From: Symsagittifera roscoffensis
Lineage: Eukaryota > Xenacoelomorpha > Acoela > Convolutidae
NCBI RefSeq assembly: GCF_963678635.1
Contig: NC_087069.1
Coordinates: forward strand, 49,927,892 to 49,991,891
Direction: 5' to 3'
Length of the DNA stretch: 64,000 nt
Positions 36,065-47,099 of this stretch are shown piece by piece (position 1 is the first letter of the stretch; every line of letters starts with the position of its first letter). The notes below the pieces were generated by a model. The model was given only the letters and a program-made list of their open reading frames with translations, was not told where the DNA came from and did no database searches. A program made the translations under genes and the position numbers.

Positions 36065-36089
36065 AAATAAAATGCAACAGCTATTTTCT

Positions 36090-36265
36090 AAGGTCATTTA
36101 CTCATTGATTTAAATCCAATATAATCAACTTGCTAAGATATTGCACAAACAGCGCTTCAGTTCACCCGAAAATGTATTTATCAACAGGAACAGAAACGCA
36201 GTTTTTGGAATATGAGCATTCAAAATGTCTCTATACTCCTAATATATCGAACATTTTCCCAGAAA
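36090..36265 (+). pseudogene. Polinton ATPase C-terminal tail, copy 4
   Basis: A short plus-strand piece matching the ends of the other ATPase copies (GGTCATTTACTCATTGATTT, then TTGCACAAACAGCG, then AACAGGAACAGAAACG). It directly abuts the membrane-ORF copy on one side and the F54H9.2-like copy on the other, so the integrase that should lie between has been deleted. Confidence 0.65.
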
Positions 36266-36269
36266 AAAT

Positions 36270-36985
36270 CTAAAATAAAAGAGAAGGGGAGGCTACTATT
36301 TCAGAAATATCATACCCGTCCTTATACCAAAATACTATTGAGGCAAAGTTTACTTTCGTAGATGGTATAAAATATTTTGATGAAAAAACATAGATTGAAC
36401 CGCTGCAGATTGAAGCAGGATTGAAACCAAGTAGTTTTGATATAGTTGTAGCTATGAACGACAAATTTCGAGAACGTGTAGGCGCTTAAGCTTTTGAAAA
36501 AATTGGAATCTATATATCAGGAGATAAAATTGAACCAAAAATTGCCGTTTCTTTAACTGAGGATCAACCAGTGTTCAATAATTAAATTTCTCCTGATTTG
36601 AGTCATATTTTTGATTTGATTTGAAGCAAATTGAAACGGGGTTGTAATAAGTGGAAAAGTACCGCATTATCCTCAGTATTCTTACGACATTTTAAGAATA
36701 CAGTTTTTGATGATATATACTGATTTAATAGAATATAATATAGTGGGTGATACAAAAACTCCTTTTTTGCATTGTATTCCACTCATCTCCAAAGAAAAAA
36801 GTGGAAAAATAATTTCTACAGGACTGTACTTGACATATCAGTCAGTAACGAATCTACAGTTTAAAAAATTTTCAAAAAACTATTTCCATGCCATGAAGAT
36901 GAGGTTCTTTTTTGTCTGTAGGATTTACACGAGTTTTTCTCTTGTTCCGCGAGATCTCAAATATTTAAAACTTCAGACAAAATGA
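36270..36985 (+). pseudogene. Polinton structural protein, F54H9.2-like, copy 2
   Basis: The clean frame 36707-36985 carries MIYTDLIEYNIVGDTKTPFL, then KSGKIISTGLYLTYQSVTNL and a SFSLVPRDLKYLK end. Upstream, broken frames match 17700-18100. It has more of the C-terminal half than copy 1 and lacks the first ~100 codons. Likely role is a minor capsid protein by gene order. Confidence 0.7.
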
Positions 36986-37275
36986 TTGCTCAAAAATCAG
37001 CTGGCTTCCTCATTTTTCGATGTCATGCAAAACAAATTGGCGAAGATTTTGGTGCTCATGCGTAATTTCTTGGTAGAACTATAATCCCCTTTATCAAAAA
37101 ATATATAGTCCCAGCTACAAAAAAAACTGAAGCAGTCTTATTTTACATTGCTGCTCCAGAGATTGGGGAAGTTCTTAGTCGACGCAAAAAGATCGAAAAT
37201 TTTGCAAAAAATTTGGGAACAAAAACAATTCAGTAATAACTGGTAGCTCGAAAAAAGAAATCCAAGCGTAGAAAT
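36985..37275 (+). pseudogene. Polinton PX-like protein, copy 2
   Basis: Pieces FLGRTIIPFIKKYIVPATKK and IAAPEIGEVLSRRKK, followed by NFAKNLGTKTIQ and a stop, in line with copy 1. The hydrophobic segment is kept here where copy 1 is frameshifted. Confidence 0.65.
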
Positions 37276-37319
37276 GAACCTTTATCGTTCAATCTACAAG
37301 GTCAGCAAATGAGGGATCT

Positions 37320-37730
37320 TTTCATGAAAACCGTTTCAAGTATCAACAATTTCATCTGAGAGAGCTGAGAATTATTCGGGATGGAAGAGCAATTGTTTCT
37401 TTAGATACAACTTCTAATTTTCGTCCTTATCTTACAACGATGAAAGCAAGGTAATTTAACGAAGATTTCCAAGCTAATCCTATGGAAGAGATTCGAAATC
37501 ACTAGTTTCTTGTTTTTGATTTGACTTTACTACTGGGTGCAGCTGAACAGTTGCATTATCCCGAACTTACTAGAGAAAGCTTGAGATAAGGAAAATTTTT
37601 CCAGTTTTCCTTGGAGCAAGTAACCGAAGATATAGTCTTGAGAGAAATACTATCAAATGTTCAAGTTGACTATTCGAAACAGTCGCTAGAAATGTTTAAC
37701 TTTTTTGAGTTTTCAGGTTCCTAGAAAATT
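37320..37730 (+). pseudogene. Polinton major-capsid-like protein, C-terminal part
   Basis: One frame with three in-frame stops reads QQFHLRELRIIRDGRAIVSL, then TTSNFRPYLTTMKAR, a stop, FNEDFQANPMEEIRNH, a stop, LVFDLTLLLGAAEQLHYPEL, RESLR, a stop, and FFQFSLEQVTEDIVL. The order RDGRAI, FDLT, YPEL, SLR, I-V-L is typical of the last beta-barrel of Polinton-type double jelly-roll capsid proteins. The identification rests on this remembered pattern. The N-terminal two thirds are absent. Confidence 0.55.
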
Positions 37731-38880
37731 AATGCACTTTTTTGGGGGTTTTCATTGTTATTGTACTATCTATTTTTTTGTTTTTTTGGACATAAAGCTC
37801 CAGAAAAAGTAGACAAAAATTGCTGTTTAATTAAAAACTCAAAAACTTCTTCCACCAGGATTGTAAAACAGTGTTCAATGACTTTTGTCCAGTTCATAAA
37901 AAGCGTGTGTAGGACTTTTTTTATTCAATACCTAAATGTGTGTGAGTTATTAATCTAGTTTTTTACCCTAAAAATGTTTATGAAGCTCTCAAATTCTCTG
38001 TTCTTAGATGCAAATCAACAAAATATTGCAAACATGGACGAATTTTCACTTCTGCAAGTTATTGAAGGATTTTCTCAGGTCAGGTTCACGTAGATGGGAT
38101 CTTAACCCTCTGACAAAGTACCTCACCTAACAAAATACTCTTCCACAGTCAACATCATTTTCCAAATCAACTCAGCTCCAAGCAATGATAGAGGAGAACA
38201 CTCAATCATGATTGCTCGACCGTACAAAATTTACTACTAGGCTGATTCTTTGATTTAAAAAAGAAGAGCTTTTTCCCTACTAACAAAAAAGTATTAGCGA
38301 ATGGTTCCAAGAAAACTACAAAAAACTGATAATTTATGTGGATTTTACAAATTTTATTCCGCAATTCTTCCTATTAAATTCTACCACAGAAACTTGAATA
38401 ATATTCACGATGTGTGTTTTTTGAATTTTTTAAGTAATTTTATGTAAATGTGTAGTCTTATAATTGTATGCGTAAAGTGTGATGGTAAATTTAAATTTCT
38501 TAACGATGCTGTGATTTGTGTATTTTCTTCGTAATTTAGTTTTTTTTACTCAAAAATTTACCTTTTTTTTCAAGTTTCAGCCAGAGACAGATTAAATAGT
38601 TAACACACCATATAAAATGTTATAGCCTCACTTTTTTAAGCTGATTTAAAATTTTCGATTTAAAATTTTCGTTTAATGCTTTTTGGTGAGCAGGGGTCGA
38701 TATCCAGAGAACATTTGAATCAACATCTTAATATGATTAACAGACGCACGAAGACATTTGAGGGAGTTTTTCATAAGTCTGTACTTCTAAGATGAAGAGT
38801 TTTATAGGTTCAATTCTTGATATAAAACACTTAGCTGTTTTAGAGTCAAATCTTTCATCAGACTACTAAATTTTCCGGAT
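37731..38880. other. AT-rich DNA, no gene supported
   Basis: Poly-A/T rich. The small frame at 37755-37958 has a hydrophobic start but no family resemblance. No Polinton terminal inverted repeat was recognised here. Confidence 0.4.
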
Positions 38881-38898
38881 CAATTCTTCGGATAAGGC

Positions 38899-39174
38899 CC
38901 CTAATCTTTTTGAGTCGAGTGTGGAAACCAGAATTCGTGAGAAAACAGTGGCTGTCTATGAGGATTTGTAATTTGAGAAAACCAGTTCTGGATCAGGATC
39001 AATCATACAGTTGACTGAGGTATCTCGATTATACGGTAGTGGTCTAACGAAAAGCGGTGATGCTGAATGCCGTGCTGCAGCTTCGATCTCACAAAAAGAA
39101 TCGAATCGACAATGCAATCTTTTTGGTGGGCTATACGATCGAGTAATCTCTAATCAAAAAAGATCCAGTTGATT
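38899..39174 (+). other. Coding-like fragment, unrecognised
   Basis: A frame interrupted by a single TAA reads LFESSVETRIREKTVAVYED, stop, then TSSGSGSIIQLTEVSRLYGS and NRQCNLFGGLYDRVISNQKR. Composition is like a real protein and base content is higher in GC than its surroundings. It could be a fragment of another mobile element or a host pseudogene. Confidence 0.3.
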
Positions 39175-40867
39175 TTTCCTTAGACACGTATGGCGGCTTG
39201 GCTGCTTATGGGGATACGACCTGGCGCGTAATGCTGACTTGAATATCATCGCGGAATAAGGAGGAGAATTGATCCAGTTCCTGACAAACCAACCTCCCAA
39301 TAGATTGAGCCCACCCAAATTCGAATTCAAGCTAAAAAAAGGCTTGATAAGTCTCAATTCTAACCTAAGCGATTGCAGATACTAAATTGAGCTTTATCAT
39401 AACAGATCAAATTAGAAACAAGTTTTTTTTCGAATCATTAAACTACCTTATTTGAATCATTAACTTGTACTCTACTCTGGTAATTTTCCTGAAACAAAAT
39501 TTTTCTTCGAAACACCCTTCAATTAATGCAGTGTATCTGATTATTCGTTTCAATATCTGTCTTATGAAAATTTTTATTGATTTAATTTATCCTTTTAACC
39601 CTTTAGTTTTCCTCCGTCAGAGCTCGGCGTGTTACGTCAGGGCACAAATAGCAGTTTCTGTGAATGAAGACAGGAGAGGCTTGTCGGAGTTGTGCCCTTT
39701 TGGGAAAAGCCTTCAGTAAACCGCTCTTGACTTATTAGAAGATCCGGTGGGATTGTGGGCAATCGACCTGCTAAATCTGAAACTCCCGTAGCGGTTAGAG
39801 ACGATCCAGCCCAAAAAACACGAATTCCTCGAGACCAGGCGGCGGTGAGGAGAAGTTTTGAAATGAACGCTGCGAGGAGACAAAAAGGGCTTGGGGGTAG
39901 GACAAAAATGTTTCTTTTATGGCACGGATGCAAGTTTGAAGGCGTGCTTCTTCTTCTCATTTTGAATGGTGGGCTAAAAAGTTATTTCGGATTCAATACC
40001 ACATAGAAAATGCGGTGTCTGTTCGTTCAAGGACTTTCACGACAGTTGCGAGGCACCGTTCAAAATAAAAAGAACTACATAGTGGATATATTCAAACTGT
40101 ACTATACTATCTTCATGCTGGAAAAGGACAAATTTGCGTGTTTTTGCTAAGTTTTGCGAAGCCTGTTGAAAAAGATTTTATAATTGATCTATTTCTCGGC
40201 CGTATCAGAGTTCTTTTGTATAAACACATTTTTTTTCACAAAACAGAAATTCGTAACCTACTAGGCAATTATAGTGTGATCACTGCCAGCAAAACGGTCA
40301 TCTTCAAAAATACGAGCGATTTTTGTGCAGTAGGGGACGAATCACCGACTCCTATTGAAAACTGCTGGTTTATTGATACTGATTGCGTTAATGAACCACA
40401 GATTAGAAAAATACGACTGATTACGCTGTTCAACTCATTAGTTTTGAAATATTAGAACCTGATGCTGTAAAAACGAAAAATTGAATTAATTGAAACTACT
40501 ACGCATGGAATTCAGTTCTGGCCAACATTTCTTCTAATCAAACATCTACACTGACTTTTGACTTTTCAGTTTGATTATTTAACAAAAGCTTTGTGGTTTT
40601 CTACTAAAAAAGAATCCAAAACTAATACTCCAAGACATAACGAGGTACCCAAAAGGTACCACCTTTGTAGAATATATCAGGAAGTCAATCAGACTATATG
40701 GCACGCTAATCAAACCAGTCTAGTCGCACGTGTACAAGAATCAAGGAGCCTTGTTTTTAGTCTCAAAAAACGTAGCCAGAAATTGAACTATGAAAACTAA
40801 ATTCTAACTATCAAGTTAAATCGGTATACGACAATTCGATGATGAAAGACACTCACAAGATCCCATT
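39175..40867. other. Mixed DNA before the LTR element, no recognised gene
   Basis: A GC-richer block at 39600-39970 holds an 83-residue frame (39755-40006: ETPVAVRDDPAQKTRIPRDQ) and an overlapping 107-residue minus frame, so the coding strand is unclear. 40138-40455 is a 105-residue frame containing AKPVEKDFIIDLFLGRIRV and CWFIDTDCVNEP. 40558-40800 is an 80-residue basic frame. None matches a family I know. This is the insertion target of the LTR element at its right end. Confidence 0.35.
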
Positions 40868-41270
40868 TGGAACCTGATCTAAACTACATTTTATGATTGG
40901 ATAAATTAGATACTTTACCACTGTAAAGTATTTAATATTAACCAATCATGATCCATCTAACTAACAACCCACTTATTTGTAAGTGCTGATATTACTTGTA
41001 ATTTCAGCACCAGAGAGATTTGAATTTAAATTAGTTGTCTCTCCAAGAGAACTTCAGCAGTCGCAACAAACCAGTATACCCTAGATCTATTGAGCCTAGC
41101 AGAGACTAGTTAAACACGCTGAGACTAGAAAGTAAAAGAGTAAGATTAGGATCGGTATTAGACTAAGAAGTTGCACGAATCTATCCGGCCGAAAATAAGA
41201 TAGCGTGACGAGCAGAGGGTGTACCCTATCCGAAATTACTCTATGAGTTAACCACATCGGACCTAACTCA
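40868..41270 (+). repeat. 5' LTR (403 bp)
   Basis: TGGAACCTGATC...CTAACTCA, flanked on the left by CATT. It contains two hairpins, 40893-40949 (ATGATTGG...CCAATCAT) and 40983-41010 (GTGCTGATATTAC / GTAATTTCAGCAC). The segment 41204-41240 is in the orientation also found in the second element but is reversed in the 3' LTR. The promoter and transcript start were not determined. Confidence 0.93.
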
Positions 41271-41272
41271 TC

Positions 41273-41290
41273 TGGTCCGACCAGTGAGGC
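41273..41290 (+). promoter_or_regulatory. Candidate primer binding site
   Basis: TGGTCCGACCAGTGAGGC starts two bases after the 5' LTR, where a tRNA primer would pair through its CCA end. A second TGGTGCGACC lies at 41294-41303. CTGGTCCGACCAG is itself palindromic. The tRNA species was not assigned. Confidence 0.5.
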
Positions 41291-42539
41291 ATCTGGTGCG
41301 ACCATAAGTCTCGAACAAGACCTTAATAGCTTAGAACTAACCAAAAATAGATTAGAATTTAGACAAAACATTTTAAAAATGTTATACGATTATAATTTAA
41401 TCGAAATGTCTCTACGACTCATTAGATCAGAGCCGATATTCCGAACGATAACAGAACTACCCGGAATTGGAAGAAGACCTCAAACAAGAGACGACAGACG
41501 ACAAAGTAGAAACTTACCAGATAGTTTTATGATTGTACGGCAAAAGCCAACACAAACTTTTATATTTAGAATCTTATTAGCAATGAATTTAGACTTTCAT
41601 TTGCAAACATAAAATTTTGAAGTCAATCGTCATGATCATTTCAGGCGCTAAACAAAAATATTAATATACAATAACGATTGATAAAAAGATCTCAGATCGT
41701 TTTCTTAATTTCTGCAGTCTTGTATAAAACATGCTTGAAAAATATTTATTGAAAATCTAAATAAAAAGTAGTAGCATGACAATAAATTGTTAGTAATCAT
41801 AAAATCATCTTTTGTCCCATCTTCATCACCTAAACATAACAGCAATCATAAGCTCATTAATATCATTAAAAAACTAAATCTTTTTCTTAAATAAATTTAA
41901 ACCAAAATAAATTATAATCACTTAATTTTAAAATTAGATCATCAAGGCTTATCCTTGGATCTTAATAAATTTTCTATTTCATTAAATTTAAAATCTGATC
42001 ATCAAGGCCTATCCTTGGATCAAAAAGAACAATTTTGTTCTCCCCCACCTACTTAACAAGTGTCTAACGACCTCAAACGTCGATTCACTATCCAACCCTT
42101 CAAAAAAACCCAATACTAATAGAAATTTTTCAATAAAATTAACCATTCAAAATTAGGATAAACAGTGAAGAACTTCGGTTATTCATCCTTCACTTGAACC
42201 CTCCTCCTACCAGACCCAGGATAGATCTTAGACTTAGTAAGTTTAAAATAGTACTCAACGAACTACTTGCGTTCTAATTATACCTGAACCTTGTGGATCG
42301 ATTTACTATTCTCCAACCCTTGAACACAATGACTACCCCTAAGTAAGATTAAGTAAATTAACACCTTAGCTTAGACTAGCCACGAGAAAGTAAAAAGTCA
42401 TTCTTCGGAATCGATATACTTTTCTCTCCAACCCTGAACAAAAAGACCCAGGTTAAGCTAACCAAAAAATCGTTAGGACTAACAGTCTAAGAAAATAGAA
42501 ATCACCTAACAACTTTTTGCATCCCTCATCCGAAACCTT
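41291..42539 (+). promoter_or_regulatory. Long leader with repeated hairpins and motifs
   Basis: About 1.25 kb without a supported gene. A hairpin-forming string GATCATCAAGGC then TATCCTTGGATC occurs at 41937-41961 and again at 41997-42021, 60 bp apart. A motif near ATCGATTTACTATTCTCCAA followed by CCCT recurs at 42079-42100, 42295-42321 and 42408-42435. The position between primer site and first ORF suggests structured leader RNA, for example packaging or translation control, but this is inference. Confidence 0.5.
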
Positions 42540-43002
42540 ATGTCATTCGAAAATCTAGGAAATAAACAAACAATCGTTTTACACAACTGTGAGATACATA
42601 ACCAAAAATACGATCTTGTAATCACACCTCATACACAAACAGTTGGATACATTAGAATAAAACGACTAACAAAAAAAAGAAAAATAAAAAACAAACAAAG
42701 ACAAATCACACGAAAAAATATTTTCAAAAAATAGAAACGCATTTTCAGAATCAGAAGCTAGCAATTTAGATGAACTCTACAAATTAAAAGAATCGATGGA
42801 TAAAAATTGTCCCATTCACAATAAAATATATTTTTCCGATTCAGAAACAACTTCAAGTTCATCAAAAAGAGGAAAAAGAAGAATGAAAAAGCAATGCAAA
42901 CACAAACCAGTACACTTGTATAATTGGAATCAACCAATTAGACACATCGATAGTTATAAATTAACAGTCATTAAACGAAAAAATGAGCCACACTCAAAGT
43001 GA
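42540..43002 (+). pseudogene. Small basic ORF before gag, one frameshift
   Basis: Starts MSFENLGNKQTIVLHNCEIH, runs to a Lys/Arg-rich stretch (KRLTKKRKIKNKQRQITRKN), shifts frame near 42730 and continues with NAFSESEASNLDEL, NCPIHNKIYF and KRGKRRMKKQCKHKP to a TGA at 43000-43002. The whole would be roughly 150 residues, very basic, with Cys/His pairs (HNCEIH, NCPIH, CKHK). It overlaps the gag start by 20 bp. Most Gypsy elements have no ORF here. A nucleic-acid-binding role is a guess from charge. Confidence 0.5.
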
Positions 43003-45632
43003 CGATAGTCCAGATGACGAAGAGGTTTACCCCTTCCTCATAGATGCACCCGATAATACAGGGCAGCATGATTTTTGCAAGAATTTACTCGTAATTTTGT
43101 TTGAACCCGAAATCAGCCCATGCAAAGCAGAATTCCCAGATGTAAAAATCAAAAGACAAATTATTGAACATTATCTGAAACCATAGAATTCAGCACACCA
43201 AATACGAATCATTGTAAATGTAATTCAAACAGACGATCTTGAATTAGAATTTTCAAAAGTTTTCTTAGAATATATTAAAAGCATACAATATCATAAATCA
43301 CAGAGAGCAAACTCCATATTTACACACGAAGTTTTTGCAATAATATATACCTATATTTCTATATTAGAAAAAACAGAATTTCACAGTATCTCACCAACTG
43401 AAACATCCAAAAAGTACGAAATGAAATTGCTTTATTTTCAACTTTTCTACATGTAATCAAAAAAAAATTAACTAAAGACGATGTTTCACAACACACAAAA
43501 CATGACTTACAAAAAATTTTGGCATGGTTTATAATAGATTATTTCACACATAATATAGACTTAATTTCACAAGCAAGAAAAAATTTCAGACCTGAAAATC
43601 CAAATGATAATACTGCCATTACAGAACAGTCAGACTACGTTTCGTTTGGGACCCTGAATGGTCTCATGCTACATTTATAAATATCCCACAATCAATCTCA
43701 AGTCAAGCAATAAGTACAATATCTTACCAAAGAGATTATGTAAAAGTAGTACCACTAACCATTGATGCAACACCATTAAACTACAATACATTTTTACCTG
43801 ATACGCGAAATAACAGTTTAAATTCGACCGTCATACACAATGAAAACCTTAATCGAACTAGAAATCTTACACAACAAGATATCCAAACACCATCACACTT
43901 CATAAATGAAGAAATTGCCCAAACAACAACAACTACACAACAAATTATTTCACCAATACATCCAAATTTAACAACACCAAGTAGTACAAACACTTCACTG
44001 GCACAAGTAACCCTACAATCAACCGTTAAACTTTCTGTTGCTCCAAAATATTCACATATGGATTATCAAACATATAGACCTATGACAGTACCATCAAAAC
44101 CACGAAGAACGTTCACAAGAGACACTTTTGCAGAACACAAGTATAATTATGCACATTCGTCAAAAACAAACTACCCCTCACGCAAAACTAATCATAATCA
44201 TGTATGTTCTCACTATTGGGATAACCCAATGACAACAACCAACTCAGTAAATTTTTGGACTAATTCACATCTTCCACAGGATCATAGTGAAAATTACCCA
44301 TTCTTTCAACAAAATAAAAATAAAAAGCAAGCACCTCATCATACGGAATACTTATCATCTGATGATGATTATTTACAACCAGACATTTTTTCACCATATA
44401 CCCAAAAATATCGCAAACAAGGATCGCGACGACCTCATACATATAATAGAATTTTTTCTCCAAATCCAACGGATACACGAAAACAACAACCAATACATAT
44501 GCCAAATCCAACTAATACACAATCTTTTCAACCAATTCAACCACAAAACCCAATGACTATGCACTCGTATCAACCAACTCAAAAGCAAAATGAAATACCA
44601 CTCCCATATTACCTTCAACAACACAAAATAACAAAAAATCAACTTTCAAATTTTTCGGAAATGCCAAATGCCGCAGAATCACTACCGATGACAATGAGTC
44701 CATACCTCATGGGTGGATCATCAATAAGGTCAAATAAACCACTAATGGTATTCACAGGAACAGACCCTGAATATTCTGTAGAAGATTATTTAAATGCAGT
44801 AACAGCAAATTTGATTTTAAATATAGGACCTGAACCAATTAATACGCCACTACATCAAAATTGGATACATCGACGCACAGCAATGATACAAACAACCTTA
44901 GATGGCGCAGCTCAAAAATGGTTTTCAGTATTACCTATAGAAATAAAATCAGACTGGAAAAGATTTACACAAGAATTTTCAAAAATGTTTGACTCCGAAA
45001 GAAATAAACAACACCAAAGAGTTTTATGTAATGAAATTCGCAGATTACCAAATGAAACCATCAAACAATTAGCAGTACGTATCGAAACCCTAGTTCGAAA
45101 AGCATATTCATTAAATACACATGACTATAAAAACACAAAAATGACAGAAACTTTAATGATGACCTTAATACCTCAATTAAGGAAAATAGCAATAAAAAAG
45201 AGAGCATCTCATCCTTCTTCAATTCGAGAGCCAGATTTAGATTTTCGAAAACTAGTAGACAAACTAGAGCAAGTGGAAATCACAATGAAACTCGAAGAAA
45301 CAGAAAATCTAAAACTACAATATGTTAATCGAATTGAAACAAACACTACACATATAAATAACATACAGGAATCAGATACAGACCTAGTTGAAAAAACCAC
45401 TGAAATATTAAATATTTATGAAAAACACCCAAATTTTAAAGGCAAACCATCTTTCAAAAAATGGTGTAATTATTGCCGACGATACGGTCATAGTATTTCC
45501 GAATGTAGACAAAAACAACAAGATAACCAAATTAAACCTCAAAAGCATAAAGAACCAAATAAATCAATCTATCAATATATGAAGAAAGATCAAAATCTAA
45601 CAAACAAAAAGATATACAGAAACAGCAGTTGA
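42983..45632 (+). pseudogene. gag: gag polyprotein, N-terminal part broken
   Basis: Begins MSHTQSDDSPDDEEVYPF at 42983 and is frameshifted near 43186, 43450 and 43640. It is a clean 524-residue frame from 44058 (residue numbers below count from there). After a Gln/Asn/Pro-rich linker, the capsid region starts near residue 229 (LMVFTGTDPEYSVEDYL) and includes WIHRRTAMIQTTLDGAAQKW and LPNETIKQLAVRIETLV, typical of Retrotrans_gag. A CX2CX4HX4C zinc knuckle, CNYCRRYGHSISEC, lies at residues 470-483. The frame ends in a TGA at 45630-45632, beyond which the same frame continues. Confidence 0.85.
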
Positions 45633-46166
45633 GGAAAACCACTTCGGAACAACACCAATTACACAAGGAATCAATCACCATATAACTCAAGTTATAGAGG
45701 AAGATCACCAGAACGAAGAAAAACACAGAATTCTTCACAAAATCGTTATAATCGATCAAATAGTCGAAATAACTATACGAGATCAAATTCAAATGCAACA
45801 TAATTTGTTTCTAGATCCAATTCCCAATCAAATCCAAGAAATAAACACTTTTCCAATAATCAATCACGAAACGCATCATATAACAGAAATAGAAACTATT
45901 AACATAATCGAAATAGAAGTTATTCGAACAATCGAAATCAGAATTACCCGAACAATCGATCAAGAAATAACTCATATAACAGATCAAACTATCACAGACC
46001 AAATGACAAGTATCAAAACAGACCACGGAATAATTCACAAAAACGAAATTCAAGTTATAATAATCAATATAGAAATTATTCCCAATCACCACATAGGAAA
46101 AATAACCATAAAAATAATTCCAAACATCGAAGTAGTACACCAAAACATCAAAGACAAATTAACCAA
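45633..46166 (+). pseudogene. Asn/Ser/Arg/Tyr-rich gag-pol linker
   Basis: The gag frame continues after TGA through a low-complexity region built of RNN, SYNR and NRN units (for example YNRSNSRNNYTRSNSN), with two more TAA stops near 45800 and 45900, into the protease frame in the same phase. The composition resembles RNA-binding disordered domains. Its overlapping +1 frame (45793-46239) is Ile/Thr-rich and is a by-product. The gag TGA could be an ordinary mutation or a readthrough stop. Confidence 0.6.
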
Positions 46167-47087
46167 GTGCAGTCAAATGAAGAAACAACATCAGACCCCC
46201 CAGGTATTGATGACACAGGAAATAACGAACTACAACTAAATCAAATAAACTGCGGATCATCAGATACAGAAAGTGATACAGAGAATACCATCTCCGTAAT
46301 AATGATAACAGTCGAAAACGACTACGAACCTATTATATATGAACAAACTTTTACATCACATATATATGAAAATCAATTGGAACTCCTTCACAATTATTAT
46401 ATTGAACCCATCAATAGTACACAAACTGCACAAGAAATAATCAATTTTAACATGGTAAATAAACCCAATGAAAATGAAAAAACAAAATGTTTAAACACAA
46501 ATCATTTTCATCAAAATATACAGAAACAACAACCCAGAGAAAAAAATTGGACAATATCATTTCTCTTAGGAAGTCCAAGAAACAAAAAATTTCAACCAGC
46601 AGATCTTGAAATTGATTTTTTAATTGATTCAGGAGCAGAATCAAACATAATTAACATTCCCACACGGAATGAAATCAAAACATTACATACAAAATTAACG
46701 CCTCTTGCAACCTCTAGTAAACTAGCAACAGCACAAGGATCAACATTAGTAAATTGTGGAAAAGTCCAATTATTCCTCCTCTCCACAAGAACATTGGAGC
46801 AAAATAAAATTCCAAACAAACCATTTAAACAAACATTTCATATCACTGATATTAAACACAATATCATTGGCATACCATTTATATCAAAATATATACCAAC
46901 AATCAACATCTTGAATAGTAAAATACTAATCAAAGATAAGTACACAAAAACAAAAAATACAGCTCTAACATTTTTTCAAAGATTAAATAAACAATCACCA
47001 TTTTTCTCAAAATTTTATCCGATTTATAACCAACAACGGAAACACCTGAAACCACTATCAGGAAATATATATATAATTTTTCAATAA
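46167..47087 (+). CDS. pro: Retropepsin-type protease region of pol
   Basis: A 306-residue frame. The N-terminal half is acidic and spacer-like (DDTGNNELQLNQINCGSSDT). The protease active site is LIDSGAESNI with the catalytic aspartate at residue 154 (codon 46626-46628). A hydrophobic flap and C-terminal HNIIGIPFISKYIPTINIL follow, as in Gypsy retropepsins. It is in the same phase as gag, so a Gag-Pro fusion was likely. No stop is seen inside this part. The next block (RT) is in another frame. Confidence 0.8.
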   Translation: MQSNEETTSDPPGIDDTGNNELQLNQINCGSSDTESDTENTISVIMITVENDYEPIIYEQTFTSHIYENQLELLHNYYIEPINSTQTAQEIINFNMVNKPNENEKTKCLNTNHFHQNIQKQQPREKNWTISFLLGSPRNKKFQPADLEIDFLIDSGAESNIINIPTRNEIKTLHTKLTPLATSSKLATAQGSTLVNCGKVQLFLLSTRTLEQNKIPNKPFKQTFHITDIKHNIIGIPFISKYIPTINILNSKILIKDKYTKTKNTALTFFQRLNKQSPFFSKFYPIYNQQRKHLKPLSGNIYIIFQ

Positions 47088-47099
47088 AACAAGTTCACC

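Larger units (their letters stand above)
31300..36065 (-). repeat. Right arm of the Polinton inverted repeat
   Basis: Carries in reverse orientation the landmarks of the left arm: membrane ORF (36064-35615), QLALSLKS gene (34150-33780), FSFHA segment (33160-32990), segment X (32910-32340), ATPase (32140-31440). It is about 0.4 kb longer than the left arm, partly from extra sequence around 33165-33480. The spacer between arms is about 1.4 kb. Confidence 0.8.

Noticed and set aside
37731..38880. Polinton terminal inverted repeat
   Set aside because: I looked for a matching inverted end near other relic borders and found none.
43781..44642. Minus-strand ORFs across gag
   Set aside because: Antisense shadows of the gag frame with no motifs.
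45793..46239. 148-residue Ile/Thr-rich ORF
   Set aside because: It overlaps the Asn/Ser/Arg-rich linker in another frame; its composition mirrors that low-complexity region.
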